This document shows positions 1 to 13,640 of a stretch of DNA of 64,000 nt, piece by piece. The first letter of the stretch is position 1. Each line of letters starts with the position of its first letter. Source of the DNA: Clusia tigrina (Eukaryota > Arthropoda > Insecta > Diptera > Clusiidae); contig OV050032.1 in the NCBI GenBank assembly GCA_920105625.2, forward strand, positions 73,141,879-73,205,878, in the 5' to 3' direction. Below the pieces are notes generated by a model. That model saw only the letters and a program-made list of their open reading frames with translations. It searched no databases and was not told the origin of the DNA. The translations under genes and the position numbers were made by a program.

Positions 1-3000
1 TTGTTTCAAAATTTCAAGGTTTTATGACGCTCCAGTAAAAAGTTACAAGCATTTGTATGTTGCAAACTTTGATAGGTGTAGGACGTACCGTATAGTAGTT
101 AGGGCCATTTGAAGTTTTATCTGTGTTTGATTTGGATATCAAGGGTAGCAAAGCTTTGAGCGATAACTTAAATTGACAAGAGAATCGAGTACTTTATTGT
201 TACAAAATTACAAGGTTTTATGACGCTCCAGTAAAAAGTGACAAGCATTTGTATATTGCAAACTTTGGTAGGTGTAGGACGTACCGTATAGAAGTTAGGG
301 CCTTTTGAAGTTTTATCAGTATTTGATTTGGGACTCAAGGGTAGCATAGCTTTGAACGATAGCTTAAATTGACAAGAAGCTCGAGTACTTTATTGTTACA
401 AAATTTTAAGGTTTTATGACGGTCCAGTAAAAAGTTACAAGCATTTGTATGTTGCAAACTTTGATAGGTGTAGGACGTACCGTATAGAAGTTAGGGCCAT
501 TTGATGTTTTATCAGTGTTACATTTGGGACTCAAGGGTAGCATAGCTTTGAGCGATAACTTAAATTGACAAGAGGCTCGAGTACTTTATTGTTACAAAAT
601 TTCAAGATTTTATGACGCTCCAGTAAAAAGTTACAAGCATTTAAATGTTGCTTACTTTGATAGGTGTAGGACGTACTGAATAGAAGTTAGAGCCATTCGA
701 AGTTTTATCAGTGTTTGATTTGGGACTCAAGGGTAGCATAGCTTTGAGCGATTGCTAAAATTGACAAGAGGCTCGAGTACTTATTGTTACAAAATTTCAA
801 GGTTTTATGACGCTCCAGTAAAAAGTTACAAGCATTTGTATGTTGCAAACTTAGATAGGTGTAGGACGTACCGTATAGAAGTTAGGGCCATTTGAAGTTT
901 TATCAGTGGTGGATTTGGGACTCAAGGGTAGCATAGCTTTGAGCGATAGCTTAAATTGACAAGAGGCTCGAGTACTTTATTGTTACAAAATTTCAAGGTT
1001 TTATGACGCTCCAGTAAAAAGTTACAAGCATTTGTATGTTGCAAACTTTGATAGGTGTAGGACGCACCGTATAGAAGTTAGGGCCATTTGAAGTCTTATC
1101 AGTGTTTGATTTGGGACTCAAGGGTAGCATAGCTTTGAGCGATAGCTTAAATTGACAAGAGGCTCGAGTACTTTATTGTTACAAAATTTCAAGGTTTTAT
1201 GACGTTCCAGTAAAAAGTTTCAAGCATTTCTGTGTTGCAAACTTTGATAGGTGTAGGACGTACCGTATAGAAGTTAGGGCCATTTGATATTTTATCAGTG
1301 TTTGATTTGGGACTCAAGGGTAGCATAGCTTTGAGCGATAGCTTAAATTGACAAGAGGCTCGAGTACTATATTGTTACACAATTACAAGGTTTTATGACG
1401 CTCCAGTAAAAAGTTACAAGCATTTGTATGTTGCAAACTTTGATAGGTGTAGGACGTACCATATAGAAGTTAGGGCCATTTGATGTTTTTATCAGTGTTT
1501 GATTTGGGACTCAAGGGTAGCATAGCTTTGAGTGATACCTTAAATTGACAAGAGGCTCGAGTACTTTATTGTTACAAAATTTCAAGGTTTTATGACGATC
1601 CAGTAAAAAGTTACAAGCATTTGTATGTTGCAAACTTTGATAGGTGTAGGACGTACCGTATAGAAGTTAGGGCCATTTGATGTTTTATTAGTGTTTCATT
1701 TGGGACTCAAGTGTAGCATAGCTTTGAGCGATAGCTTAAATTGACAAGAGGCACGAGTACTATATTATTACAAAATTTCAAGATTTTATGACGCTACAGT
1801 AAAAAGTTACGAGCATTTGTATGTTGCAAACTTTGATAGGTGTAGGACGTACCGTATAGTAGTTAGGGCCATTTGAAGTTTTATCTGTGTTTGATTTGGG
1901 ACTCAAGGGTAGCAAAGCTTTGAGCGATAACTTGATAAGAGGCTGGAGTACTTTATTGTTACAAAATTTCAAGGTTTTATGACGGTCCAGTAAAAAGTTA
2001 CAAGCATTTGTATGTTGCAAACTTTGATAGGTGTAGGACGTACCGTATAGAAGTTAGGGCCGTTTGATGTTTTATCAGTGTTTCATTTGGGACTCAAGGG
2101 TAGCATAGCTTTGAGCGATAACTTAAATTGACAAGAGGCTCGAGTACTTTATTGTTACAAAATTTCAAGGTTTTATGACGCTCCAGTAAAAAGTTACAAG
2201 CATTTAAATGTTGCATACTTTGATAGGTGTAGGACGTACCGTATAGAAGTTAGAGCCATTTGAAGTTTTATCAGTGTTTGATTTAGGACTCAAGGGTAGC
2301 ATAGCTTTGAGCGATAGCTAAAATTGACAAGAGCCTCGAGTACTTATTGTTACAAAATTTCAAGGTTTTATGACGCTCCAGTAAAAAGTTACAAGCATTT
2401 GTATGTTGCAAACTTTGATAGGTGTAGGACGTACCGTATAGAAGTTAGGGCCATTTGAAGTTTTATCAGTGGTGGATTTGGGACTCAAGGGTAGCATAGC
2501 TTTGAGCGATAGCTTAAATTGACAAGAGGCTCGAGTACTTTATTGTTACAAAATTTCAAGGTTTTATGCCGCTCCAGTAAAAAGTTACAAGCATTTGTAT
2601 ATTGCAAACTTTGATAGGTGTAGGACGTACCGTATAGAAATTAGGGCCATTTGAAGCTTTATCAGTGGTTTATTTGCGACTCAAGGGTAGCATAGCTTTG
2701 AGCGATAGCTTAAATTGACAAGAGGCTCGAAAATTTATTGTTACAAAATTTCAATGTTTCATGACGCTCCAGTAAAAAGTTACAAGCATTTGTATGTTGC
2801 AAACTTTAGTAGGTGTAGGTCGTACCGTATAGAAGTTAGGGCCATTTGAAGTTTTATTGGTGTTTGATTTGGGACTCAAGGGTAGCATAGCTTTGAGCGA
2901 TAGCTTAAATTGACAAGAGGCTCGAGTACTTTATTGTTACAAAATTTCAAGGTTTTATGACGCTCCAGTAAAAAGTTACCAGCATTTGTATGTTGCAAAC

Positions 3001-5000
3001 TTTGATAGGTGTGGGACGTACCGTATGGAAGTAAGGGCCATTTGAAGTTTTATCAGTGTTTGATTTGGGACTCAAGGGTAGCATAGCTTTGAGCGATAGC
3101 TTAAATTGACAAGAGGCTCGAGTACTTTATTGTTAAAAAAAATGTCAATGTTTTATGACGGTCCAGTAAAAAGTTACAAGCATTTGTATGTTGTAAATTT
3201 TGATAGGTGTAGGACGTACCGTATAGAAGTTATAGCCATTTGATATTTTATCAGTGTTTCATTTGGGACTCAAGGGTAGCATAGGTTTGAGCGATAGCTT
3301 AAATTGACAAGAGGCTCGAGTACTATATTGTTACATAATTTCAAGGTTTTATGACGCTCCAGTAAAAAGTTACAAGCATTTGTATGTTGCAAACTTTGAT
3401 AGGTGTAGGACGTACCGTATAGAAGTTAAGGCCATTTGAAGTCTTATCAGTGTTTGATTTGGGACTCAAGGGTAGCATAGCTTTGAGCGATAGCTTAAAT
3501 TGACAAGAGGCTGCAGTACTTTATTGTTACAAAATTTCAAGCTTTTATGACGCTCCAGTAAAAAGTTACAAGCATTTGTATGTTGCAAACTTTGATAGGT
3601 GTAGGACGTACCGTATAGAAGTTAGGGCCATTTGAAGTTTTATCAGTGTTTGATTTTGGACTCAAGGGTAGCATAGCTTTGAGCGATAGCTGAAATTGAC
3701 AAGAGGCTCGAGTACTATATTGTTACAAAATTTCAATGTTTTATGACGCTCCAGTAAAAAGTTACAAGCATTTGTATGTTGTAAACTTTGATAGGTGTAG
3801 GACGTACCGTATAGAAGTTAGGGCCATTTGAAGTTTTATCAGTGTTTGATTTGGGACTCAAGGGTAGCATAGCTTTGAGTGATACCTTAAATTGACAAGA
3901 GGCTCGAGTACTTTATTGTTACAAAATTTCAAGGTTTTATGACGATCCAGTAAAAAGTTACAAGCATTTGTATGTTGCAAACTTTGTAGGTGTAGGACGT
4001 ACCGTATAGAAGTTAGGGCCATTTGATGTTTTATCAGTGTTTGATTTGGGAATCAAGGGTAGCATAGCTTTGAGCGATAGCTTAAATTGACAAGAGGCTC
4101 GAGTACTATATTGTTACAAAATTTCAAGGTTTTATGACGCTCCAGTAAAAAGTTACAAGCATTTGTATGTTGTAAACTTTGATAGGTGTAGGACGTACCG
4201 TATAGAAGTTAGGGCCATTTGAAGTTTTATCAGTGTTTGAATTGGGGACTCAAGGGTAGCATAGCTTTGAGTGATACCTTAAATTGACAAGAGGCTCGAG
4301 TACTTTATTGTTACAAAATTTCAAGGTTTTATGACGCTCCAGTAAAAAGTTACAAGCATTTGTATGTTGCAAACTTTGATAGGTGTAGGACGTACCGTAT
4401 AGAAGTTAGGGCCATTTGAAGTTTTATCAGTGGTGGATTTGGGACTCAAGGGTAGCATAGCTTTGAGTGATAGCTTAATTTGACGAGAGGCTCGAGTACT
4501 TTATTGTTACAAAATTTCAAGGTTTTATGACGCTCCAGTAAAAAGTTACAAGCATTTGTATGTTTGCAAACTTTGATAGGTGTAGGACGTACCGTATAGA
4601 AGTTAGGGCCATTTGAAGTTTTATCAGTGTTTCATTTGGGACTCAAGGCTAGCATAGCTTTGAGCGATAGCTTAAATTGACAAGAGGCTCGAGTACTATA
4701 TTGTTACAAAATTTCAAGGTTTTATGACGCTCCAGTAAAAAGTTACAAGCATTTGTATGTTGCAAACTTTGATAGGTGTAGGACGTACCGTATAGAAGTT
4801 AGGGCCATTTGATGTTTTATCAGTGTTTCATTTGGGACTCAAGGGTAGCATAGCTTTGAGCAATAGCTTAAATTGACAAGAGGCTCGAGTACTTTATTGT
4901 TACAAAGTTTCAAGGTTTTATGACGCTCCAGTAAAAAGTTACAAGCATTTGTATGTTGCAAACTTTGATAGGTGTAGGACGCACCGTATAGAAGTTAGGG
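1..5000. repeat. Satellite block A, copy of 35591-40394
   Basis: Monomer variants occur in the same order as in 35591-40394, with very few base differences. Position 1 corresponds to 35591 (offset 35590). From about 1.4 kb onward the offset is 35394, because block A holds one additional 196-bp monomer around 1150-1340 (recognised by GACGTTCCAG and CATTTCTGTGTTGC). The match ends near 5000, where A continues GAAGTTTTATCAG and the other copy has CAGTTGAAATTTTATC. The block probably extends upstream of the window. Confidence 0.85.
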
Positions 5001-5199
5001 CCATTTGAAGTTTTATCAGTGTTTGAATTGGGGACTCAAGGGTAGCATAGCTTTGAGTGATACCTTAAATTGACAAGAGGCTCGAGTACTTTATTGTTAC
5101 AAAATTTCAAGGTTTTATGACGCTCCAGTAAAAAGTTACAAGCATTTGTATGTTGCAAACTTTGATAGGTGTAGGACGTACCGTATAGAAGTTAGGGCC

Positions 5200-8100
5200 A
5201 TTTGAAGTTTTATCAGTGGTGGATTTGGGACTCAAGGGTAGCATAGCTTTGAGTGATAGCTTAATTTGACGAGAGGCTCGAGTACTTTATTGTTACAAAA
5301 TTTCAAGGTTTTATGACGCTCCAGTAAAAAGTTACAAGCATTTGTATGTTTCCAAACTTTGATAGGTGTATGACTTACCGTATAGAAGTAAGGGCCATTT
5401 GAAGTTTTATCAGTGTTTGATTTGGGACTCAAGGGTAGCATAGCTTTGAGCGATAGCTTAATTTGACAAGAGGCTCGAGTACTTTATTGTTAAAAAAATT
5501 TCAAGGTTTTATGACGGTCCAGTAAAAAGTTACAAGCTTTTGTATGTTGTAAACTTTGATAGGTGTAAGACGTACCGTATAGAAGTTAGGGCCATTTGAT
5601 ATTTTATCAGTGTTTCATTTGGGACTCAAGGCTAGCATAGCTTTGAGCGATAGCTTAAATTGACAAGAGGCTCGAGTACTATATTGTTACAAAATTTCAA
5701 GGTTTTATGACGCTCCAGTAAAAAGTTACAAGCATTTGTATGTTGCAAACTTTGATAGGTGTAGGACGTACCGTATAGAAGTTAGGGCCATTTGAAGTCT
5801 TATCAGTGTCTGATTTGGGACTCAAGGGTAGCATAGCTTTGAGCGATAGCTTAAATTGAAAAGAGGCTCGAGTACTTTATTGTTACAAAATTTCAAGGTT
5901 TTATGACGCTCCAGTAAAAAGTTACAAGCATTTGTATGTTGCAAACTTTGATAGGTGTAGGACGTACCGTATAGAAGTTAGGGCCATTTGAAGTTTTATC
6001 AGTGTTTGATTTTGGACTCAAGGGTAGCATAGCTTTGAGCGATAGCTTAAATTGACAAGAGGCTCGAGTACTTTATTGTTACAAAATTTCAAGGTTTTAT
6101 GACGGTCCAGTAAAAAGTTACAACCATTTGTATGTTGCAAACTTTGATAGGTGTAGGACGTACCGTATAGAAGTTAGGGCCATTTAATGTTTTATCAGTG
6201 TTTCATTTGGGACTCAAGGGTAGCATAGCTTTGAGCGATAACTTAAATTGACAAGAGGCACGAGTACTTTATTGTTACAAAATTTCAAGGTTTTATGACG
6301 CTCCAGTAAAAAGTTACAAGCATTTAACTGTTGCATACTTTGATAGGTGTAGGACATACCGTATAGAAGTTAGAGCCATTTGAAGTTTTATCAGTGTTTG
6401 ATTTGGGACTCAAGGGTAGCATAGCTTTGAGCGATAGCTAAAATTGACAAGAGGCTCGAGTAGTTATTGTTACAAAATTTCAAGGTTTTATGACGCTCCA
6501 GTAAAAAGTTACAAGCATTTGTATGTTGCAAACTTTGATAGGTGTAGGACGTACCGTATAGAAGTTAGGGCCATTTGAAGTTTTATCAGTGTTTGATTTT
6601 GGACTCAAGGGTAGCATAGCTTTGAGCGATAGCTTAAATTGACAAGATGCTCGAGTACTTTATTGTTACAAAATTTCAAGGTTTTATGACGGTCCAGTAA
6701 AAAGTTACAAGCATTTGTATGTTGTAAACTTTGATAGGTGTAGGACGTACCGTATAGAAGTTAGGGCCATTTGAAGATTTATCAGTGGTTGATTTGCGAC
6801 TCAAGGGTAGCATAGCTTTGAGCGATAGCTTAAATTGACAAGAGGCTCGAAAATTTATTGTTACAAAATTTCAAGGTTTCATGACGCTCCAGTAAAAAGT
6901 TACAAGCATTTGTATATTGCAAACTTTGATAGGTGTAGGACGTACCGTATAGAAGTTAGGGCCATTTGAAGTTTTATCAGTGTTTGATTTGGGACTCAAG
7001 GGTAGCATAGGTTTGAGCGATAGCTTAAATTGACAAGAGGCTCGAGTACTTTATTGTTTCAAAATTTCAAGGTTTTATGACGCTCCAGTAAAAAGTTACA
7101 AGCATTTGTATGTTGCAAACTTTGATAGGTGTAGGACAAACCGTATAGAAGTTAGGGCCATTTGAAGTTTTATCTGTGTTTGATTTGGGACTCAAGGGTA
7201 GCAAAGCTTTGAGCGATAACTTAAATTGACAAGAGGCTCGAGTACTTTATTGTTACAAAATTTCAAGGTTTTATGACGCTCCAGTAAAAAGTTACAAGCA
7301 TTTGTATATTGCAAACTTTGATAGGTCTAGGACGTACCGTATAGAAGTTAGGGCCATTTGAAGTTTTATCAGTGTTTGATTTTGGACTCAAGGGTAGCAT
7401 AGCTTTGAGCGATAGCTTAAATTGACAAGATGCTCGAGTACTTTATTGTTACAAAATTTCAAGGTTTTATGACGGTCCAGTAAAAAGTTACAAGCATTTG
7501 TATGTTGTAAACTTTGATAGGTGTAGGACGTACCGTATAGAAGTTAGGGCCATTTGAAGATTTATCAGTGGTTGATTTGCGACTCAAGGGTAGCATAGCT
7601 TTGAGCGATAGCTTAAATTGACAAGAGGCTCGAAAATTTATTGTTACAAAATTTCAAGGTTTCATGACGCTCCAGTAAAAAGTTACAAGCATTTGTATAT
7701 TGCAAACTTTGATAGGTGTAGGACGTACCGTATAGAAGTTAGGGCCATTTGAAGTTTTATCAGTGTTTGATTTGGGACTCAAGGGTAGCATAGCTTTGAG
7801 CGATAGCTTAAATTGACAAGAGGCTCGAGAACTTTATTGTTACAAAATTTCAAGGTTTTATGACGCTCCAGTAAAAATTTACAAGCATTTGTATGTTGCA
7901 AACTTTGATAGGTGTAGGACGTACCGTATAGAAGTTAGGGCCATTTGATATTTTATCAGTGTTTCATTTGGGACTCAAGGGTAGCATAGCTTTGAGCGAT
8001 AGCTTAAATTGACAAGAGGCTCGAGTACTTTATTGTTTCAAAATTTCAAGGTTTTATGACGCTCCAGTAAAAAGTTACAAGCATTTGTATGTTGCAAACT

Positions 8101-11100
8101 TTGATAGGTGTAGGACAAACCGTATAGAAGTTAGGGCCATTTGAAGTTTTATCTGTGTTTGATTTGGGACTCAAGGGTAGCAAAGCTTTGAGCGATAACT
8201 TAAATTGACAAGAGGCTCGAGTACTTTATTGTTACAAAATTTCAAGGTTTTATGACGCTCCAGTAAAAAGTTACAAGCATTTGTATATTGCAAACTTTGA
8301 TAGGTCTAGGACGTACCGTATAGAAGTTAGGGCCTTTTGAAGTTTTATCAGTGCTTGATTTGGGACTCAAGGGTAGCATAGCTTTGAGCGATAGCTTAAA
8401 TTGACAAGAGGCTCGAGTACTTTATTGTTACAAAATTTCAAGGTTTTATGACGGTCCAGTAAAAAGTTACAAGCATTTGTATGTTGCAAACTTTGATAGG
8501 TGTAGGACGTACCGTATAGAAGTTAGGACCATTTGATGTTTTATCAGTGTTTCATTTGGGACTCCAGGGTAGCATAGCTTTGAGCGATAGCTTAAATTGA
8601 CAAGAGGCTCGAGTACTTTATTGTTACAAAGTTTCAAGGTTTTATGACGCTCCAGTAAAAAGTTACAAGCATTTAAATGTTGCATACTTTGATAGGTGTC
8701 GGACGTACCGTATAGAAGTTAGAGCCATTTGAAGTTTTATCAGTGTTTGATTTGGGACTCAAGAGTAGCATAGCTTTGAGCGGGAGCTAAAATTGACAAG
8801 AGGCTCGAGTACTTATTGTTACAAAATTTCAAGGTTTTATGACGCTCCAGTAAAAAGTTACAAGCATTTGTATGCTGCAAACTTTGATAGGTGTAGGACG
8901 TACCGTATAGAAGTTAGGGCCATTTGAAGTTTTATCAGTGTTTCATTTGGGACTCAAGGGTAGCATAGCTTTGAGCGATAGCTTAAATTGACAAGAGGCT
9001 CGAGTACTTTATTGTTACAAAATTTCAAGGTTTTATGACGCTCCAGTAAAAAGTTACAAGCATTTGTATGTTTCCAAACTTTGATAGGTGTATGACTTAC
9101 CGTATAGAAGTAAGGGCCATTTGAAGTTTTATCAGTGTTTGATTTGGGACTCAAGGGTAGCATAGCTTTGAGCGATAGCTTAATTTGACAAGAGGCTCGA
9201 GTACTTTATTGTTAAAAAAATTTCAAGGTTTTATGACGGTCCAGTAAAAAGTTACAAGCTTTTGTATGTTGTAAACTTTGATAGGTGTAAGACGTACCGT
9301 ATAGAAGTTAGGGTCATTTGATATTTTATCAGTGTTTCATTTGGGACTCAAGGCTAGCATAGCTTTGAGCGATAGCTTAAATTGACAAGAGGCTCGAGTA
9401 CTATATTGTTACAAAATTTCAAGGTTTTATGACGCTCCAGTAAAAAGTTACAAGCATTTGTATGTTGCAAACTTTGATAGGTGTAGGACGTACCGTACAG
9501 AAGTTAGGGCCATTTGAAGTCTTATCAGTGTTTGATTTTGGACTCAAGGGTAGCATAGCTTTGAGCGATAGCTTAAATTGACAAGAGGCTCGAGTACTTT
9601 ATTGTTACAAAATTTCAAGGTTTTATGACGGTCCAGTAAAAAGTTACAACCATTTGTATGTTGCAAACTTTGATAGGTGTAGGACGTACCGTATAGAAGT
9701 TAGGACCATTTGATGTTTTATCAGTGTTTCATTTGGGACTCCAGGGTAGCATAGCTTTGAGCGATAGCTTAAATTGACAAGAGGCTCAAATACTTTATTG
9801 TTACAAAATTTCAAGGTTTTATGACGCTCCAGTAAAAAGTTACAAGCATTTGTATGTTTCCAAACTTTGATAGGTGTAGGACTTACCGTATAGATGTAAG
9901 GGCCATTTGAAGTTTTATCAGTGTTTGATTTGGGACTCAAGGGTAGCATAGCTTTGAGCGATAGCTTAATTTGACAAGAGGCTCGAGTACTTTATTGTTA
10001 AAAAAATTTCAAGGTTTTATGACGGTCCAGTAAAAAGTTACAAGCTTTTGTATGTTGTAAACTTTGATAGGTGTAAGACGTACCGTATAGAAGTTAGGGC
10101 CATTTGATATTTTATCAGTGTTTCATTTGGGACTCAAGGCTAGCATAGCTTTGAGCGATAGCTTAAATTGACAAGAGGTTCGAGTACTATATTGTTACAA
10201 AATTTCAAGGTTTTATGACGCTCAAGTAAAAAGTTACAAGCATTTGTATGTTGCAAACTTTGATAGGTGTAGGACGTACCGTATAGAAGTTAGGGCCATT
10301 TGAAGTCTTATCAGTGTTTGATTTGGGACTCAAGGGTAGCATAGCTTTGAGCGATAGCTTAAATTGAAAGGAGGCTCGAGTACTTTATTGTTACAAAATT
10401 TCAAGGTTTTATGACGCTCCAGTAAAAAGTTACAAGCATTTGTATGTTGCAAACTTTGATAGGTGTAGGACGTACCGTATAGAAGTTAGGGCCATTTGAA
10501 GTTTTATCAGTGTTTGATTTTGGACTCAAGGGTAGCATAGCTTTGAGCGATAGCTTAAATTGACAAGAGGCTCGAGTACTTTATTGTTACAAAATTTCAA
10601 GGTTTTATGACGGTCCAGTAAAAAGTTACAACCATTTGTATGTTGCAAACTTTGATAGGTGTAGGACGTACCGTATAGAAGTTAGGGCCATTTAATGTTC
10701 TATCAGTGTTTCATTTGGGACTCAAGGGTAGCATAGCTTTGAGCGATAACTTAAATTGACAAGAGGCACGAGTACTTTATTGTTACACAATTTCAAGGTT
10801 TTATGACGCTCCAGTAAAAAGTTACAAGCATTTAACTGTTGCATACTTTGATAGGTGTAGGACATACCGTATAGAAATTAGAGCCATTTGAAGTTTTATC
10901 AGTGTTTGATTTGGGACTCAAGGGTAGCATAGCTTTGAGCGATAGCTAAAATTGACAAGAGGCTCGAGTACTTATTGTTACAAAATTTCAAGGTTTTATG
11001 ACGCTCCAGTAAAAAGTTACAAGCATTTGTATGTTGCAAACTTTGATAGGTGTAGGACGTACCGTATAGAAGTTAGGGCCATTTGAAGTTTTATCAGTGT

Positions 11101-11370
11101 TTGATTTTGGACTCAAGGGTAGCAAAGCTTTGAGCGATAGCTTAAATTGACAAGATGCTCGAGTACTTTATTGTTACAAAATTTCAAGGTTTTATGACGG
11201 TCCAGTAAAAAGTTACAAGCATTTGTATGTTGTAAACTTTGATAGGTGTAGGACGTACCGTATAGAAGTTAGGGCCATTTGATATTTTATCAGTGTTTCA
11301 TTTGGGACTCAAGCGTAGCATAGCTTTGAGCGATACCTTAAATTGACAAGAGGCTCGAGTACTATATTGT
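5200..11370. repeat. Satellite block C, collinear with 53520-59890
   Basis: Shared rare variants show collinearity with the far right of the window. The offset is 48321 for 5232-6700, 47733 for 7940-9560, and 48517 for 9560-11330. The offset steps are whole multiples of about 196 bp, so the two blocks differ by gain or loss of whole monomers. Markers include TGTTTCCAAAC with GACTTACC, GGCTAGCATAG, CAAGCTTTTGTATG, and CATTTAATGTTCTATC. The match ends near 11370, where C has GACACTCCAG and the other copy has ACGACGCTCCAG. Confidence 0.8.
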
Positions 11371-13640
11371 TACAAAAATTCAAGGTTTTATGACACTCCA
11401 GTAAAAAGTTACAAGCATTTGTATGTTCCAAACTTTGATAGGTGTAGGACGCACCGTATAGAAGTTAGGGCCATTTGAAGATTTATCAATGGTTGATTTG
11501 CGACTCAAGGGTAGCATAGCTTTGAGCGATAGCTTAAATTGACAAGAGGCTCGAAAATTTATTGTTACAAAATTTCAAGGTTTCATGACGCTCCAGTAAA
11601 AAGTTACAAGCATTTGTATGTTGAAAACTTCGATAGGTGTAGGACGTACCGTATAGAAGTTAGGGCCATTTGAAGTTTTATCAGTGTTTGATTTGGGACT
11701 CAAGGGTAGCATAGCTTTGAGCGATAGCTTAAATTAACAAGAGGCTCGAGTACTTTATTGTTACAAAATTTCAAGGTTTTATGACGCTCCAGTAAAAATT
11801 TACAAGCATTTGTATGTTGCAAACTTTGATAGGTGTAGGACGTACCGTATAGAAGTTAGGGCCATTTGAAGTTTTATCAGTTTTGGGACTCAAGGGTAGC
11901 ATAGCTTTGAGCGATAGCTTAAATTGAAAGGAGGCTCGAGTACTTTATTGTTACAAAATTTCAAGGTTTTATGACGCTCCAGTAAAAAGTTACAAGCATT
12001 TGTATGTTGCAAACTTTGATAGGTGTAGGACGTACCGTATAGAAGTTAGGGCCATTTGAAGTCTTATCAGTGTTTGATTTGGGACTCAAGGGTAGCATAG
12101 CTTTGAGCGATAGCTTAAATTGAAAGGAGGCTCGAGTACTTTATTGTTACAAAATTTCAAGGTTTTATGAAGCTCCAGTAAAAAGTTACAAGCATTTGTA
12201 TGTTGCAAACTTTGATAGGTGTAGGACGTACCGTATAGAAGTTAGGGCCATTTGAAGTTTTATCAGTGTTTGATTTTGGACTCAAGGGTAGCATAGCTTT
12301 GAGCGATAGCTTAAATTGACAAGAGGCTCGAGTACTTTATTGTTACAAAATTTCAAGGTTTTATGACGGTCCAGTAAAAAGTTACAACCATTTGTATGTT
12401 GCAAACTTTGATAGGTGTAGGACGTACCGTATAGAAGTTAGGGCCATTTAATGTTCTATCAGTGTTTCATTTGGGACTCAAGGGTAGCATAGCTTTGAGC
12501 GATAACTTAAATTGACAAGAGGCACGAGTACTTTATTGTTACAAAATTTCAAGGTTTTATGACGCTCCAGTAAAAAGTTACAAGCATTTAACTGTTGCAT
12601 ACTTTGATAGGTGTAGGACATACCGTATAGAAATTAGAGCCATTTGAAGTTTTATCAGTGTTTGATTTGGGACTCAAGGGTAGCATAGCTTTGAGCGATA
12701 GCTAAAATTGACAAGAGGCTCGAGTACTTATTGTTACAAAATTTCAAGGTTTTATGACGCTCCAGTAAAAAGTTACAAGCATTTGTATGTTGCAAACTTT
12801 GATAGGTGTAGGACCTACCGTATAGAAGTTAGGGCCATTTGAAGTTTTATCAGTGTTTGATTTTGGACTCAAGGGTAGCATAGCTTTGAGCGATAGCTTA
12901 AATTGACAAGATGCTCGAGTACTTTATTGTTACAAAATTTCAAGGTTTTATGACGGTCCAGTAAAAAGTTACAAGCATTTGTATGTTGTAAACTTTGATA
13001 GGTGTAGGACGTACCGTATAGAAGTTAGGGCCATTTGATATTTTATCAGTGTTTCATTTGGGACTCAAGCGTAGCATAGCTTTGAGCGATAGCTTAAATT
13101 GACAAGAGGCTCGAGTACTATATTGTTACAAAAATTCAAGGTTTTATGACACTCCAGTAAAAAGTTACAAGCATTTGTATGTTCCAAACTTTGATAGGTG
13201 TAGGACGCACCGTATAGAAGTTAGGGCCATTTGAAGATTTATCAATGGTTGATTTGCGACTCAAGGGTAGCATAGCTTTGAGCGATAGCTTAAATTGACA
13301 AGAGGCTCGAAAATTTATTGTTACAAAATTTCAAGGTTTCATGACGCTCCAGTAAAAAGTTACAAGCATTTGTATGTTGCAAACTTCGATAGGTGTAGGA
13401 CGTACCGTATAGAAGTTAGGGCCATTTGAAGTTTTATCAGTGTTTGATTTGGGACTCAAGGGTAGCATAGCTTTGAGCGATAGCTTAAATTGACAAGAGG
13501 CTCGAGTACTTTATTGTTACAAAATTTCAAGGTTTTATGACGCTCCAGTAAAAATTTACAAGCATTTGTATGTTGCAAACTTTGATAGGTGTAGGACGTA
13601 CCGTATAGAAGTTAGGGCCATTTGAAGTTTTATCAGTTTT
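10130..13640. repeat. Tandem duplication, unit 1756 bp (9 monomers)
   Basis: Rare markers recur exactly 1756 bp apart: ATTGAAAGGAGG at 10363 and 12119, TTTAATGTTC at 10691 and 12447, and the 7-bp deletion form TATCAGTTTTGGG at 11881 and 13637. The unit is nine monomers minus small deletions. It overlaps the start of the 3097-bp duplication, so the amplifications are nested. Confidence 0.85.

Noticed and set aside
50..69. ATAGCTT direct repeat pair within each monomer (consensus positions about 50-56 and 63-69)
   Set aside because: Seven-base repeats 13 bp apart are easily explained by chance; no wider internal periodicity of the monomer was seen.
1778..2020. Open frames of 61-101 codons recurring through the satellite on both strands (e.g. 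1778-2020, 9644-9949, 57376-57681, 18663-18848)
   Set aside because: They lie wholly inside non-coding monomers, repeat because the monomer repeats, and change with each 1-bp indel. A 196-bp unit is not a multiple of three, so frames do not continue. No protein-like features.
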